64,000 nucleotides of DNA, from NCBI GenBank assembly GCA_015999745.1, contig JAECQP010000007.1, forward strand, positions 23,449 to 87,448. The letters are read 5' to 3'. This stretch comes from Sphingobacteriia bacterium. Its GTDB lineage: Bacteria; Bacteroidota; Bacteroidia; Chitinophagales; Chitinophagaceae. Shown here in pieces: positions 28,366 to 37,979 of the stretch. The notes under the pieces are model-generated. The model was not told the DNA's origin, made no database searches, and saw only the letters and a list, made by a program, of their open reading frames with translations. Numbering within the stretch: the first letter of the stretch is position 1; each line of letters opens with the position of its first letter. The translations under genes and the position numbers were made by a program.

Positions 28366-29325
28366 TTAATTAAAGATCTGGTTATTCAAATGCCTGAAAG
28401 CTTCCATCGCTCCCATATATTCACAGGTGCGGGCGCCGGCCTTGTTGGCATTGGCCACGAACCTTCTCCAGTCGCCCAGGTTCAGTTCGTTCATCTGCAC
28501 TTTGCTGCGATGGCTGAGCTGATAAAGAATAGCGCCAACAAAAGCGTCACCGGCGCCGGTGGTATCAATAGCTGTGATGGGGATACTGTCTACAATATGC
28601 TGCTCGTTGTTCAACCCAACCAGGGTACCATCCTTACCCAGTGTAATGGTGAATACCGCTTTGGTTTTTTTCAGGAGAATATCAGCAGCTGTTTCCGGGC
28701 TACCTGTTTGGGTAATCAGCATGGCTTCCTCATCACTTACTTTAAAAAAATTGCAATGCTGCAGGAAATGCCAGGACTGATCAATAAAGGATTGCGTATT
28801 GTTCCTGAAAAGCAGGTGGCGGTAATTGGGATCGAAGCTGATATAAATTTTATGGTACAGGGCTTTGTTCAGTAAATGCAGGTAAGCTTCCTGCAACGGC
28901 CCGGGTAAAAAAGCGGTGGCGGAACCAAAATGAATAATATGCACATCACGCAGGTCGATGGAATCAATATCCTCCTTGGTTAGCCGGCCATCAGCGCCAC
29001 GGTTGAATACAAAATCGCGTTCGCCGTTTTCCATCAGCGATACAAATGCAAGAGTGGTAAAATGTTCCTCATCGGTGAGCATGGCTTTTGTTCCCACGCC
29101 AAAGGTTTCCATTACGTTGATGAGTTGTTTGCCAAAAGGGTCGTTCCCTACTTTAGCAGCCAGTTCCACTTTACCACCCAATGCAGCAATGGCCGCCGCC
29201 ACATTGGTGGGAGCGCCTCCCGGCTTTTTCAGAAAATGATTCCCTGCTGCAAGGGATTTGCCCTTGTCGGTACAGATCATGTCGATCAGGGCTTCGCCGA
29301 TGCAAAGTATTTTCATATCATTCAT
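28366..29325 (-). CDS. PfkB-family sugar kinase, probably fructokinase
   Basis: 319 residues (316 if the second Met at 29316 is used). The ribokinase/PfkB signatures are present: N-terminal KKPGGAPTNVAAAIAALGG and C-terminal AIDTTGAGDAFVGAIL, with the catalytic Asp in GAGD. The opening ILCIGEALIDMI and the lengths fit bacterial fructokinases. It phosphorylates a sugar, most likely fructose, in the cytoplasm. It is convergent with the TonB-receptor gene and divergent from the YcxB-like gene. Substrate choice among hexoses is inferred. Confidence 0.85.
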   Translation of the reverse strand: MNDMKILCIGEALIDMICTDKGKSLAAGNHFLKKPGGAPTNVAAAIAALGGKVELAAKVGNDPFGKQLINVMETFGVGTKAMLTDEEHFTTLAFVSLMENGERDFVFNRGADGRLTKEDIDSIDLRDVHIIHFGSATAFLPGPLQEAYLHLLNKALYHKIYISFDPNYRHLLFRNNTQSFIDQSWHFLQHCNFFKVSDEEAMLITQTGSPETAADILLKKTKAVFTITLGKDGTLVGLNNEQHIVDSIPITAIDTTGAGDAFVGAILYQLSHRSKVQMNELNLGDWRRFVANANKAGARTCEYMGAMEAFRHLNNQIFN

Positions 29326-29365
29326 ATTGATAATCTGCTGTTGAATTTAAAAATAATGAAATGAT

Positions 29366-29395
29366 TTTGAATTCGGACGGAGTGGACTATTTTTG
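29366..29395 (+). promoter_or_regulatory. Promoter of the YcxB-like gene
   Basis: TTTG (29366-29369) and TATTTTTG (29388-29395) are 18 nt apart, a full Bacteroidota -33/-7 match. The ATG at 29400 follows the -7 box after only 4 nt, so the transcript probably has no or almost no leader. Confidence 0.65.
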
Positions 29396-29399
29396 CTCC

Positions 29400-29873
29400 A
29401 TGCAACATGCGTTCTCCTACGAAAAGAAAAAAGTAATACAGGCACTGCGCTACCATTTTGTACAGCGTCCCGAAGTAAGGGTGCTGGTGATACTGGTGAA
29501 TGTGTTTGCGATCGTTGCAGCTGTTTTGTTCTATACTAAAAAAATCAGGCCGGAGCCTTTTCTGCTGGGGTCCTTTATCTGGATCATGATGATGGCTTCC
29601 TTCTGGTACCTGTTGCCCAATAGCATCTATAAACGCGCTGCAACGTTTAAAGACAGCTTCACCATTTACTTTAACCAATATGGGGTACGGCTGGAAAACG
29701 AAAAGGGAGAAATGCAGTGGGAATGGCAAAAATTCAGCCGGTTTTTTGAAAGCCCGCATTTTTTTCATCTCTATTTTGATGCGAAATCATTTTTCCTGGT
29801 ACCCAAGGATGGGATGACAGATACGTTCAGGCACGAACTCAGGGCAATGCTGAACAGCAAAATATCCAAATAA
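29400..29873 (+). CDS. YcxB-like membrane protein
   Basis: 157 residues from the ATG at 29400; an in-frame ATG at 29361 lies upstream of the promoter and is unlikely. Two adjacent hydrophobic segments (VLVILVNVFAIVAAVLFY and FLLGSFIWIMMMASFWYLLP) are followed by a C-terminal domain with YFNQYGVRLEN...QWEWQKFSRF and FFLVPKDGM, the pattern of the YcxB C-terminal domain. The function of this family is not established. It converges on the GNAT gene. Confidence 0.65.
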   Translation: MQHAFSYEKKKVIQALRYHFVQRPEVRVLVILVNVFAIVAAVLFYTKKIRPEPFLLGSFIWIMMMASFWYLLPNSIYKRAATFKDSFTIYFNQYGVRLENEKGEMQWEWQKFSRFFESPHFFHLYFDAKSFFLVPKDGMTDTFRHELRAMLNSKISK

Positions 29874-29882
29874 ACAGGGAGG

Positions 29883-30311
29883 CTACAATTCTTTTTCCAT
29901 CACAACGTGCCGGATGGTCAGTTCAATGAAAGGTTCGCCGGAAACGTGGTAGCCCAGCTTTTCAAAGAAAGGAATGGTGCTGGTTCTGGCATGCATAATG
30001 ATTCTGCGGAACCTGCGGTCGCGGGCTACATTTTCGGCAAAAGACATCAGCACACGGCCAATACCCTTACCCTGCAATCCCGATAAAACGGCCATCTGGC
30101 GGAGCCTTACAACGCCCGGGGCGGTTTCCACCAGCATGCAACAGCCCTCCATCACTTCCTCGTCGAAACAGCCCAGTAAAACGTTGTTTTCCTCGGATTT
30201 CAGTTCCTGTTCCGTAAAGTCCAGCCCCAGGGGTTTACGAAGAATCTGGCGGCGCAAGGCTACCATTTGTTCGTATTCCGTGGTTCCGTATTGAATCATT
30301 TTAAGGGCCAT
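29883..30311 (-). CDS. GNAT-family N-acetyltransferase
   Basis: 142 residues. The acetyl-CoA pyrophosphate loop (R/Q-x-x-G-x-G/A) is visible as LQGKGIGRVLM, preceded by the strand RLRQMAVL. The later segment RIIMHARTSTIPFFEKLGYHVSGEPF is the usual C-terminal GNAT strand-helix-strand. It transfers an acetyl group from acetyl-CoA to an unknown amine. It stands alone between a convergent neighbour and the divergent acpP. Confidence 0.85.
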   Translation of the reverse strand: MALKMIQYGTTEYEQMVALRRQILRKPLGLDFTEQELKSEENNVLLGCFDEEVMEGCCMLVETAPGVVRLRQMAVLSGLQGKGIGRVLMSFAENVARDRRFRRIIMHARTSTIPFFEKLGYHVSGEPFIELTIRHVVMEKEL

Positions 30312-30442
30312 GCGGAGATTTTTGGAAGATTTAGCGTATCTAATATAGCCATCATTTTCAGAAAAAGGGCAGGAAAACCCGATTTATTCAACTATTTAGG
30401 GGTTTATAGGCCAATGTGTGGAAACAAAAATTGCTTAAAGTA

Positions 30443-30471
30443 TTGCTTATATGTCAAAATGTATATTTTTG
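30443..30471 (+). promoter_or_regulatory. Promoter of acpP
   Basis: TTG (30443-30445) and TATTTTTG (30464-30471) are 18 nt apart. The acpP ATG lies 25 bases after the -7 box, so the leader is about 18 nt, unlike the leaderless cases in this window. Confidence 0.65.
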
Positions 30472-30495
30472 CGCCAGTAATCAAAAACTTTTACA

Positions 30496-30732
30496 ATGTC
30501 AGACATCGCTACAAGAGTTAAGAAAATCATCGTTGACAAGTTAGGCGTAGATGAAGCAGAAGTTACCAATGAAGCTTCTTTCACTAACGACCTCGGTGCG
30601 GATTCTTTGGATACCGTTGAGTTAATCATGGAGTTTGAAAAAGAATTCAACATCTCTATCCCGGATGAGCAGGCTGAAACCATTACCACTGTTGGTCAGG
30701 CAGTAGCTTATTTAGAAGAGCACGCTAAGTAA
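30496..30732 (+). CDS. acpP: Acyl carrier protein
   Basis: 78 residues, acidic, with the phosphopantetheine attachment site Ser37 in [10 protein letters not shown]. It carries growing acyl chains in type II fatty-acid synthesis in the cytoplasm. Order acpP-fabF-rnc is standard in Bacteroidota. A hairpin lies between acpP and fabF, which may set the higher acpP expression. Confidence 0.97.
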   Translation: MSDIATRVKKIIVDKLGVDEAEVTNEASFTNDLGADSLDTVELIMEFEKEFNISIPDEQAETITTVGQAVAYLEEHAK

Positions 30733-30759
30733 GAAATCATATTTAGTAAGGTATAATTT

Positions 30760-30801
30760 TAATCCGCCTTCTTGCGGCACAACGCCCCGAAAGGCGGATT
30801 A
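30760..30801 (+). terminator. Hairpin between acpP and fabF (attenuator or processing site)
   Basis: TAATCCGCCTT (30760-30770) pairs perfectly with AAGGCGGATTA (30791-30801) around a 20-nt loop. No T-run follows, so partial termination or mRNA stabilisation is more likely than full termination. Confidence 0.5.
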
Positions 30802-30823
30802 ACACTTTAAACTGGTCCATTTT

Positions 30824-32077
30824 ATGCAATTGAAGAGAGTAGTTGTTACCGGTATCGGAGCTATCACACCTATTGGAAATACCCTGGATGAATATTGGAA
30901 CGGGTTATTGAATGGTGTGTCCGGCGCTGCACCCATTACTTTATTTGATGCAAGTAAGTTTAAGACCCGTTTTGCCTGCGAAGTGAAGGGATTTGATCCC
31001 ACCAGTATTATGGACCGCAAGGAGGCCCGTAAAATGGACCGCTTTGCACAACTGGCCATTGCGGCCAGTGATATGGCAGTAAAAGATGCGGGTATCAGTA
31101 AGGAAAATGTAGACTGCGACAGGGTTGGCGTTATTTTCGCCAGTGGTATCGGTGGTTTAATCACCTTCCAGGAAGAGGTTTTAAACTTCGCCAAGGGAGA
31201 TGGTACACCCCGTTTCAATCCATTCTTCATTCCTAAAATGATCCTGGATATTGCTGCCGGACAAATTTCCATGCGGCATGGATTCCGCGGACCCAATTTT
31301 GCAGTGGTGAGCGCCTGTGCATCCAGTACCAATGGTATGATTGTAGCGGCAGATAACATACGCCTGGGTAGGGCAGACATCATCATTAGCGGAGGTTCCG
31401 AGGCGGTGATCAGCGAAGCCGGCGTAGGCGGGTTCAACGCCATGAAAGCCATGAGCGAAAGAAACGACGATCCTTCAACTGCAAGCAGGCCCTACGACAA
31501 GGACCGCGATGGTTTTGTAATGGGAGAAGCGTCCGGTTGTGTTATCCTGGAAGAATATGAGCATGCTGTCAGGCGAGGGGCCAGGATTTACTGCGAACTG
31601 GCAGGAGGCGGCGCTACTGCGGATGCCTATCATTTAACAGCGCCACATCCGGAGGGCCTGGGCGCCAAAAATGTAATGCTGGCGTCATTGAGAGATGCCG
31701 GTATGCGCCCCGAAGAAATTGATTATATTAATACACACGGTACTTCCACACCATTGGGAGATGGTGCGGAGGTAAAAGCCATTACGGATGTATTTGGCGA
31801 ACATGCCTATCACCTGAACATCAGTGGAACCAAGTCTATGACCGGTCACTGTTTGGGTGCGGCGGGTGTTATTGAAGCTATTGCCTGTATACAGAGTGTT
31901 ATTCACGATATTGTACCCCCCACCATTAATCACTTTACCGACGATCCTGAGTTGGATCCGAAGTTGAATTTCACTTTTAACAAAGCTCAGCAAAGAACTG
32001 TTAGGGCTGCATTAAGCAACACTTTTGGTTTCGGCGGACACAATGCCTGCGTAATCTTTAAAAAATACGTAGCTTAA
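30824..32077 (+). CDS. fabF: 3-oxoacyl-ACP synthase II
   Basis: 417 residues. The condensing-enzyme triad is present: Cys165 in VSACASSTNG, His305 in NTHGTSTPLGD and His342 in SMTGHCLGAAG. It elongates acyl-ACP with malonyl-ACP in fatty-acid synthesis. The full length and conserved GFGGHNAC end indicate an intact gene. It follows acpP and is 6 bases before rnc. Confidence 0.97.
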   Translation: MQLKRVVVTGIGAITPIGNTLDEYWNGLLNGVSGAAPITLFDASKFKTRFACEVKGFDPTSIMDRKEARKMDRFAQLAIAASDMAVKDAGISKENVDCDRVGVIFASGIGGLITFQEEVLNFAKGDGTPRFNPFFIPKMILDIAAGQISMRHGFRGPNFAVVSACASSTNGMIVAADNIRLGRADIIISGGSEAVISEAGVGGFNAMKAMSERNDDPSTASRPYDKDRDGFVMGEASGCVILEEYEHAVRRGARIYCELAGGGATADAYHLTAPHPEGLGAKNVMLASLRDAGMRPEEIDYINTHGTSTPLGDGAEVKAITDVFGEHAYHLNISGTKSMTGHCLGAAGVIEAIACIQSVIHDIVPPTINHFTDDPELDPKLNFTFNKAQQRTVRAALSNTFGFGGHNACVIFKKYVA

Positions 32078-32083
32078 AATAAA

Positions 32084-32791
32084 GTGCAATTTTTAAAAAG
32101 GCTGTTTCAACAAAAATCTGCGTCTGCTTTTGAAGAGCAGTTGAAAAACATGTTGGGTATTATACCCGGAAATGTTCAATTGTACCGTAATGCACTTAGT
32201 CACCGTTCGGTGAAAGACACCCCCGACGAAAATAATGAGCGGCTGGAATTCCTGGGAGATGCAGTACTCAGTAGCGTAGTGGCCGACTATCTTTTTAAGC
32301 GATACCCATATAAAGGAGAGGGATTCTTAACCGAGATGCGCAGCAAGATGGTGAATCGCCAGCAGCTGAACGATATCGCCCTTAAAATGGGATTACGCAA
32401 ACTCACTATTTATAACCGTTTTGACAATGCACTGAAAGGAAGCCAGATTTTCGGCAATACCCTGGAAGCCCTGATAGGAGCTGTGTACTTAGACAAGGGT
32501 TATCGCAAAACACAGAACTGGATTCTGAAACAGATTGTGATACCGCATTTATTTGTGGAAGACCTGGAGCTGATCGATATCAACCTCAAAAACAAACTGA
32601 TCGGCTGGGCCAATAAGAACGGGAAGACCATCAGTTTTGATTTGGCAGAAGAAAGACTGGAAGGTAACAGAAGGGTATTTACTATGAATGCAGTACTGGA
32701 TGGGGAAGTATTTGCCTCCGGTCGCGGCAACAATAAGAAAGACGCCAGCCAGATCGCTGCGCAGATCGCTGTAGAGAAGCTGGGACTCTAG
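32084..32791 (+). CDS. rnc: Ribonuclease III
   Basis: 235 residues from a GTG start 6 bases after fabF. The RNase III signature NERLEFLGDAVL (residues 51-62) carries the metal-binding acidic residues, with a second acidic cluster in GNTLEALIGAVYLDKG. A C-terminal double-stranded-RNA-binding domain ends in KKDASQIAAQIAVEKLGL. It processes rRNA and other duplex RNA. Confidence 0.96.
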   Translation: MQFLKRLFQQKSASAFEEQLKNMLGIIPGNVQLYRNALSHRSVKDTPDENNERLEFLGDAVLSSVVADYLFKRYPYKGEGFLTEMRSKMVNRQQLNDIALKMGLRKLTIYNRFDNALKGSQIFGNTLEALIGAVYLDKGYRKTQNWILKQIVIPHLFVEDLELIDINLKNKLIGWANKNGKTISFDLAEERLEGNRRVFTMNAVLDGEVFASGRGNNKKDASQIAAQIAVEKLGL

Positions 32792-32797
32792 GACCGC

Positions 32798-33217
32798 TTA
32801 CAGCAGATGTGCATCCGGATGCAGTTCCTGGCAAAGTTCAATCAACACACCATTGGTCCCTTTGGGATGCAGGAAGCAAACCAGTTTGTTGTCGGCTCCT
32901 TTTTTAGGTTTGCTGTTCAACAGGGTAAAGCCCTCTTTCACCAGCCGGTCCATTTCGGCATGGATATCGGCCACATCAAAGGCAATATGGTGAATCCCTT
33001 CCCCCTTTTTATCGATGAACCGGGCAATCACCCCGTCTTCTGTGGTGCCGGCCACCAGTTCAATCTTGGCCTCCCCTTGTTTAAAAAACGCGGTATTCAC
33101 GTACTCGGATTCCACCATTTCAGTTTTATAACAGTTGATATTCAGGAGTTTCTCGAATAATTCAATGGATTTTTCCAGGTCCTTTACTGCAATTCCGATG
33201 TGTTCTATCTTAGGCAT
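32798..33217 (-). CDS. mce: Methylmalonyl-CoA epimerase
   Basis: 139 residues of the glyoxalase/VOC fold. The metal ligands sit in [28 protein letters not shown] and GVLIELCQE, the epimerase pattern. It interconverts the D and L epimers of methylmalonyl-CoA in propionate metabolism. The mutase itself is not in the window, although a B12-binding protein of the same type is at 49334. It converges on rnc. Confidence 0.9.
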   Translation of the reverse strand: MPKIEHIGIAVKDLEKSIELFEKLLNINCYKTEMVESEYVNTAFFKQGEAKIELVAGTTEDGVIARFIDKKGEGIHHIAFDVADIHAEMDRLVKEGFTLLNSKPKKGADNKLVCFLHPKGTNGVLIELCQELHPDAHLL

Positions 33218-33304
33218 TGTTAATTTTTTTAATATTCGATTTCGATTTAGGGAAAAACAAGCGAAGCCGGTTCCGGGCTCCCAAAATTATAGAACCTATT
33301 GCAC

Positions 33305-33312
33305 TACTTTTG
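33305..33312 (+). promoter_or_regulatory. -7 element of the isc operon
   Basis: TACTTTTG matches TAnnTTTG and lies 27 bases before the ATG of the cysteine desulfurase. No good -33 TTTG is seen. It argues against the upstream ATG at 33217 as the start. Confidence 0.5.
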
Positions 33313-33339
33313 TGTTACCAGAAAAATAAGCTATTTACT

Positions 33340-34557
33340 ATGTTGAAGTTACCGATTTACTTAGACAATAATGCCACTACGCCAATGGACCCAAGGGTGT
33401 TGGAGGCCATGCTCCCATACTTTACCGAGCATTTCGGTAATGCGGCCAGTCGTAACCACCCTTTTGGATGGGAAGCTGAAGAGGCTGTGGACTATGGTCG
33501 CGAACAGGTGGCCAGGTTGATCGGAGCCGATCCCAAAGAGGTCATATTCACTTCCGGTGCAACAGAAAGCGATAACCTGGCTATTAAGGGCGTATACGAA
33601 ATGTATGCCAGCAAGGGCAACCATATCATTACAGTAACCACTGAGCATAAAGCCGTACTGGATACCTGCAAGCACCTGGAACGTTTGGGTGCGGAAGTAA
33701 CCTACCTGGATGTACAGCCGGATGGACTGATCGATCTGCAGGAACTGGAAGCCGCCATCAGGCCAACCACCATCTTGATTGCCATCATGTATGCCAATAA
33801 CGAAATTGGTGTAATCATGCCGGTGAAGGAAATCAGCAATATTGCCAGAAAGCATGGCGTATTGTTCTTTACCGATGCCACACAGGCGCTGGGTAAGATT
33901 CCGGTGGATGTAAACAAAGACGGAATTGATCTCCTGGCATTCAGTGCACATAAAATGTACGGTCCAAAAGGAATTGGCGCCCTGTATGTACGCCGTAAAA
34001 ACCCACGCGTAAAAGTGACAGCACAGATGGACGGAGGCGGACATGAGCGTGGAATGAGAAGCGGTACCCTGAATGTGCCGGGAATTGTAGGTTTTGGAAA
34101 AGCCTGTGAACTGGCCCGTTTGGAAATGGCAGAAGATGCCGCCCGTTTGAGCAAGCTCCGCGATAAGCTGGAAAACGCGCTGATGCAGTTGGAAGAAGCC
34201 TATGTAAATGGAAACAGGGAACACCGTTTGCCACATGTAGCCAATATTTCTTTTAAATATGTAGAAGGAGAGGGATTGCTGATGGGTTTCAATAAAAATA
34301 TCGCCCTTTCCTCCGGTTCTGCCTGTACCTCCGCGTCTCTGGAGCCAAGCTATGTATTGAAAGCGCTGGGATTGGGAGACGATCTGGCACATAGTTCGCT
34401 GCGTTTTGGTTTAGGTCGGTTCACTACCGAAGAGCAGATCGACTATACTATCAAGGCAGTGAGCGAAACCGTATTGAAACTTCGCGACATGAGCCCATTA
34501 TGGGAAATGTTCAAGGAAGGCGTAGATATGGATAAGATTGAATGGGCGCATCATTAA
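33340..34557 (+). CDS. iscS: Cysteine desulfurase
   Basis: 405 residues from ATG 33340 ([20 protein letters not shown], the family's normal N-terminus). The PLP-binding Lys205 is in [12 protein letters not shown] and the persulfide Cys329 in [10 protein letters not shown]. It takes sulfur from cysteine for iron-sulfur cluster assembly and passes it to IscU, encoded 27 bases downstream. No IscR-type regulator is adjacent. Confidence 0.95.
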   Translation: MLKLPIYLDNNATTPMDPRVLEAMLPYFTEHFGNAASRNHPFGWEAEEAVDYGREQVARLIGADPKEVIFTSGATESDNLAIKGVYEMYASKGNHIITVTTEHKAVLDTCKHLERLGAEVTYLDVQPDGLIDLQELEAAIRPTTILIAIMYANNEIGVIMPVKEISNIARKHGVLFFTDATQALGKIPVDVNKDGIDLLAFSAHKMYGPKGIGALYVRRKNPRVKVTAQMDGGGHERGMRSGTLNVPGIVGFGKACELARLEMAEDAARLSKLRDKLENALMQLEEAYVNGNREHRLPHVANISFKYVEGEGLLMGFNKNIALSSGSACTSASLEPSYVLKALGLGDDLAHSSLRFGLGRFTTEEQIDYTIKAVSETVLKLRDMSPLWEMFKEGVDMDKIEWAHH

Positions 34558-34584
34558 TATAAACACACCTAAAAAAACAATATT

Positions 34585-35001
34585 ATGGCATACTCAGATA
34601 AAGTAATTGATCACTACAGCAACCCCAAGAATGTGGGTACGCTCGATAAGTCTAAGAAGAACGTAGGTACAGGCCTTGTAGGCGCTCCCGAGTGCGGAGA
34701 TGTAATGCGTTTGCAGATTGAAGTAGACGATGCAACCGGTATCATCACCGATGCAAAATTCAAAACCTTCGGTTGCGGATCTGCCATTGCTTCCTCTTCC
34801 CTGGCTACAGAGTGGCTCAAAGGAAAAACCGTAGACCAGGCGGTAGCTATTGATAATATGGACCTGGTGGAAGAATTAAACCTGCCTCCGGTAAAGATTC
34901 ACTGTTCTGTTTTGGCAGAAGATGCGATCAAATCTGCGATCAATGATTATCGCAAGAAGAACGGACTGGAAGAGTTGGCATTTGAAGAAAAAATTCACTA
35001 A
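34585..35001 (+). CDS. iscU: Iron-sulfur cluster assembly scaffold
   Basis: 138 residues with the three scaffold cysteines C37 (PECGD), C64 (FGCGSAIASSS) and C107 (HCSVLAEDAI), and Asp39 next to the first. It holds the nascent cluster built with sulfur from IscS. It is 3 bases before the IscA-type gene. Confidence 0.95.
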   Translation: MAYSDKVIDHYSNPKNVGTLDKSKKNVGTGLVGAPECGDVMRLQIEVDDATGIITDAKFKTFGCGSAIASSSLATEWLKGKTVDQAVAIDNMDLVEELNLPPVKIHCSVLAEDAIKSAINDYRKKNGLEELAFEEKIH

Positions 35002-35004
35002 TCT

Positions 35005-35361
35005 ATGAGTGCAGTAGCAACAGAAAACAGCATTTACGTAAGCGAAAAGGCCAAAAAGAAGGTAGCTCAGTTGATGGAGGATGCAGGACTTACAGGAGAT
35101 AACAGTTATTTCCTGCGGGTAGGTGTTGTGGGCGGTGGCTGTTCGGGCCTGAGTTATAAGCTCGATTTCGACAACGAGATCAAGCCGATGGACCAGGTAT
35201 TTGAAGACAACGGCGTGAAAGTGGTTACTGATCTCAAAAGCTTCCTGTACCTGGTTAATACGGAACTCGATTTCTCCGATGGCTTAAACGGTAAGGGTTT
35301 TTATTTCAATAACCCCAATGCCAGCAGAAGCTGCGGATGCGGAGAGAGTTTTGCTGTTTAG
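35005..35361 (+). CDS. IscA/HesB-type A-type iron-sulfur carrier
   Basis: 118 residues with the three conserved cysteines of the family: C46 in VGGGCSGLSY and C110/C112 in SCGCGESF near the C-terminus. A-type carriers deliver clusters or iron to target proteins. The operon ends at the terminator at 35397; hscA, hscB and fdx are not here. Confidence 0.93.
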   Translation: MSAVATENSIYVSEKAKKKVAQLMEDAGLTGDNSYFLRVGVVGGGCSGLSYKLDFDNEIKPMDQVFEDNGVKVVTDLKSFLYLVNTELDFSDGLNGKGFYFNNPNASRSCGCGESFAV

Positions 35362-35396
35362 TGCAGTGTAATAGTTTTTATTTGAATGATACAAAG

Positions 35397-35423
35397 GCCG
35401 GAGCGACCATGCTTCGGCTTTTG
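35397..35423 (+). terminator. Terminator of the isc operon
   Basis: GCCGGAGC (35397-35404) pairs with GCTTCGGC (35411-35418, one G-U pair) and is followed by a T-rich stretch. Confidence 0.75.
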
Positions 35424-35467
35424 CTTTTTGTTGGCAATCCAAAACGGAAAAGCAGGTAAATTTTCTT

Positions 35468-35475
35468 TAGTTTTG
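35468..35475 (+). promoter_or_regulatory. -7 element of the gldF operon, 4 nt before the ATG
   Basis: TAGTTTTG matches TAnnTTTG and ends 4 nt before the ATG at 35480. A second in-frame ATG lies at 35486. No -33 TTTG is apparent. Confidence 0.5.
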
Positions 35476-35479
35476 AAAG

Positions 35480-36214
35480 ATGTGGATGATCTGCAAAAAA
35501 GAATGGCAACAATTTTTCAGTTCTGTAACAGGATACATTGTATTGGGTATCTTCCTGCTGATCACCGGGCTCCTGCTTTTTGTATTTCCCGATACCAGCC
35601 TGCTGAATTTTGGTTATGCCAACCTGAACGGGTTCTTTAACCTGATGCCCTGGCTCCTGTTGTTCCTGGTTCCGGCCATCACCATGCGGAGCATCTCGGA
35701 AGAAATGCGGTCCGGAACCTTTGAGGTACTGCAAACCCTTCCGCTCAGTTCCTTCCAGATCATAGCCGGTAAATACTTTGGCGTATTGCTCATTATCCTG
35801 GTGGCCATGCTGCCAACCACCATCTATGCATTTTCCATGCAGGCGCTGAGTGTAACCGGAGGTATCGACAAAGGGGCAACCGCCGGAAGTTATCTCAGTT
35901 TGTTTTTATTGTCGGGTGTATATGCAGCCATCGGAATCTATGCCAGCAGCCTTGCCAAAAATATGATTGCTGCATTTGCCATTGGGGCATTTATATCTTT
36001 TGCACTTTTTGCCGGATTTGATGCACTGAGCCAACTGCCCCTGTTTACGGGCGGTGCAGATTATTATATACAGGTATTCGGCATCAAAACACATACAGCC
36101 AGCATGAGCAGGGGAATCATTGATTCGAGGGACCTGGTTTATTTTATATCCCTTACCGGGTTCTTTTTATACCTTACCCAAACACAGGTGAATAAACAAC
36201 ATATACAACAGTAA
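35480..36214 (+). CDS. gldF: Gliding-motility ABC transporter permease GldF
   Basis: 244 residues with about six membrane helices. The opening (M)ICKKEWQQFFSSVTGYIVLGIF and SISEEMRSGTFEVLQTLPLS are the ABC-2 permease pattern of GldF. With GldG and the ATPase GldA, it forms an ABC complex linked to gliding in Bacteroidota. gldG starts 1 base after the stop; gldA is not in the window. Chitinophagaceae that do not glide often keep these genes, so motility is not proven. Confidence 0.9.
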   Translation: MWMICKKEWQQFFSSVTGYIVLGIFLLITGLLLFVFPDTSLLNFGYANLNGFFNLMPWLLLFLVPAITMRSISEEMRSGTFEVLQTLPLSSFQIIAGKYFGVLLIILVAMLPTTIYAFSMQALSVTGGIDKGATAGSYLSLFLLSGVYAAIGIYASSLAKNMIAAFAIGAFISFALFAGFDALSQLPLFTGGADYYIQVFGIKTHTASMSRGIIDSRDLVYFISLTGFFLYLTQTQVNKQHIQQ

Positions 36215-36215
36215 G

Positions 36216-37973
36216 ATGAAAGATATGTTGAAAAAATACCGTGTAGTTGCAGCCTTGCTGGTGTTGGCGCTGCTGATCCTGGGAAGCCGGTTGTTTACGG
36301 TAAGACTGGATCTTACAGAAGATAAACGATTCACCCTGAGCCCATCCACTGTAAAGATGCTATCGGAGATCGACAGCACTATCCGGGTGGAAGTGTTTCT
36401 TACCGGTGAACTTCCGGCCGATTATAAAAAACTGAACATTGCCGTAAAAGATGTGTTGGACGAATTCAATGTGCATGCATCCAACCAGGTTGTGGTGGAA
36501 TTCAGGAAACCGGGAGAAGACCTCGGTCATGATTCGCTGAAAGCCATGCTCTACGACAGCCTGGCCAGAATGGGGGTGCCATTCGAAAAAACCAGTATAG
36601 CTACAGGGGAAGCCGATAGAACCACCAGCCAGTTGATTATTCCGGCTGCACTGGTTTACTACAGGAAGAACCAGTTGCCCATCGTTCTGGATCTGCGCAG
36701 CAGTAAAAAAGTATATAAACAGTTCAATGTTATCAACGAAGAACCGCAGGAAGATGCAGAAGCAACGCGGAATGCGGCGGAGGCATTGCTCGAAAATAAA
36801 TTTGCGGTGGCCATCGATAAGCTTACCCGCAAAACCGTTCCCACGGTGGCGTATACGGTAGGAAACGGAGAACCCACCGATTTTACAGTGAACGATCTCG
36901 GAGAGAGTTTGCGTAACGATTACCGGCTGGGTGTATTTGATTTGAAGCAGGCCTATCCGGATGCATCACTTATACAAACACTCGTGATTGTAAAACCAAC
37001 GCAGCCCTTCACCGAAGAAGACCAGTTGAAACTGGATCAGTATGTGATGAACGGAGGCCATATCATCTGGTTCATTGATAAACTGCACGCAGAGTTGGAC
37101 AGCCTGAAAAGAACGGAAGGACAGTACACCGCTTTTGACCGCGGACTGGGGCTGGATGAATTGTTGTTTAAATACGGCGTCCGGATCAATCCGGATCTGT
37201 TGCAAGACCTGAGCTGTTCCAAAATACCATTGGTAGTGGGAACCAACCCCGATGGCAGTATCCGTATGCAACGGATGCCATGGCCCTATTATCCATTTTT
37301 ATCTTCCAGGACACCTAACCCGGTATCACAGAATATAGACCGGGTATTGCCCATCTTCCCTTCCAGTATCGACACGGTGATGGCAAGGGGAATACAGAAA
37401 ACCATCCTGCTGGCATCCGATACCAACAGCCGCAGGGTAAGTTCCCCTGCAATCGTATCGCTGAACAGTGTACAGCGGGAAGAAGACCTGCTCAGTTTTA
37501 ACCAGAGCTATGTGCCGGTGGCCGTATTGCTGGAAGGCCGGTTCAATTCATTGTTCGCCAACCGGCTGCCACAGGGCGTGATGGATTCCGTACAAAGGGT
37601 TACGGGTAAACCTTTTCTGAAAACCGCCGTTAAAGCCGGGAAGCAGATTGTGGTATCCGACGCGGATATTGTAACCAATGCCATCAGTAATACCACCGGG
37701 CCATTGCCCATGGGAATGATACCCATGGAAAACTATCGTTTTGCCAACCGCGAATTTTTTCTGAACAGCATCGACTACCTGTCTTCGGATAAGCAACTCT
37801 TCGAAAGCAGGAATAAAACAGTGGTATTACGCCTGCTTGATAAACAAAAAGTAAAAGAACAGAAAATGCTTTGGCAGCTCTTAAATACAGCGGTTCCGGT
37901 TACCTTTGTGCTACTGACAGGCGCGGTATTTCAATGGTGGAGAAGGAGAAAATATGCAGCTGCAGCTAAATAA
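36216..37973 (+). CDS. gldG: Gliding-motility-associated ABC transporter component GldG
   Basis: 585 residues. One N-terminal membrane helix (VAALLVLALLILGSRLF), then the GldG opening VRLDLTEDKRFTLSPSTVKML, a large periplasmic part, and a C-terminal helix WQLLNTAVPVTFVLLTGAVFQWWRRRK. This matches the ABC-type uncharacterised auxiliary component. It is translationally coupled to gldF and 6 bases before the TerC-like gene. Confidence 0.92.
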   Translation: MKDMLKKYRVVAALLVLALLILGSRLFTVRLDLTEDKRFTLSPSTVKMLSEIDSTIRVEVFLTGELPADYKKLNIAVKDVLDEFNVHASNQVVVEFRKPGEDLGHDSLKAMLYDSLARMGVPFEKTSIATGEADRTTSQLIIPAALVYYRKNQLPIVLDLRSSKKVYKQFNVINEEPQEDAEATRNAAEALLENKFAVAIDKLTRKTVPTVAYTVGNGEPTDFTVNDLGESLRNDYRLGVFDLKQAYPDASLIQTLVIVKPTQPFTEEDQLKLDQYVMNGGHIIWFIDKLHAELDSLKRTEGQYTAFDRGLGLDELLFKYGVRINPDLLQDLSCSKIPLVVGTNPDGSIRMQRMPWPYYPFLSSRTPNPVSQNIDRVLPIFPSSIDTVMARGIQKTILLASDTNSRRVSSPAIVSLNSVQREEDLLSFNQSYVPVAVLLEGRFNSLFANRLPQGVMDSVQRVTGKPFLKTAVKAGKQIVVSDADIVTNAISNTTGPLPMGMIPMENYRFANREFFLNSIDYLSSDKQLFESRNKTVVLRLLDKQKVKEQKMLWQLLNTAVPVTFVLLTGAVFQWWRRRKYAAAAK

Positions 37974-37979
37974 AAAAAA

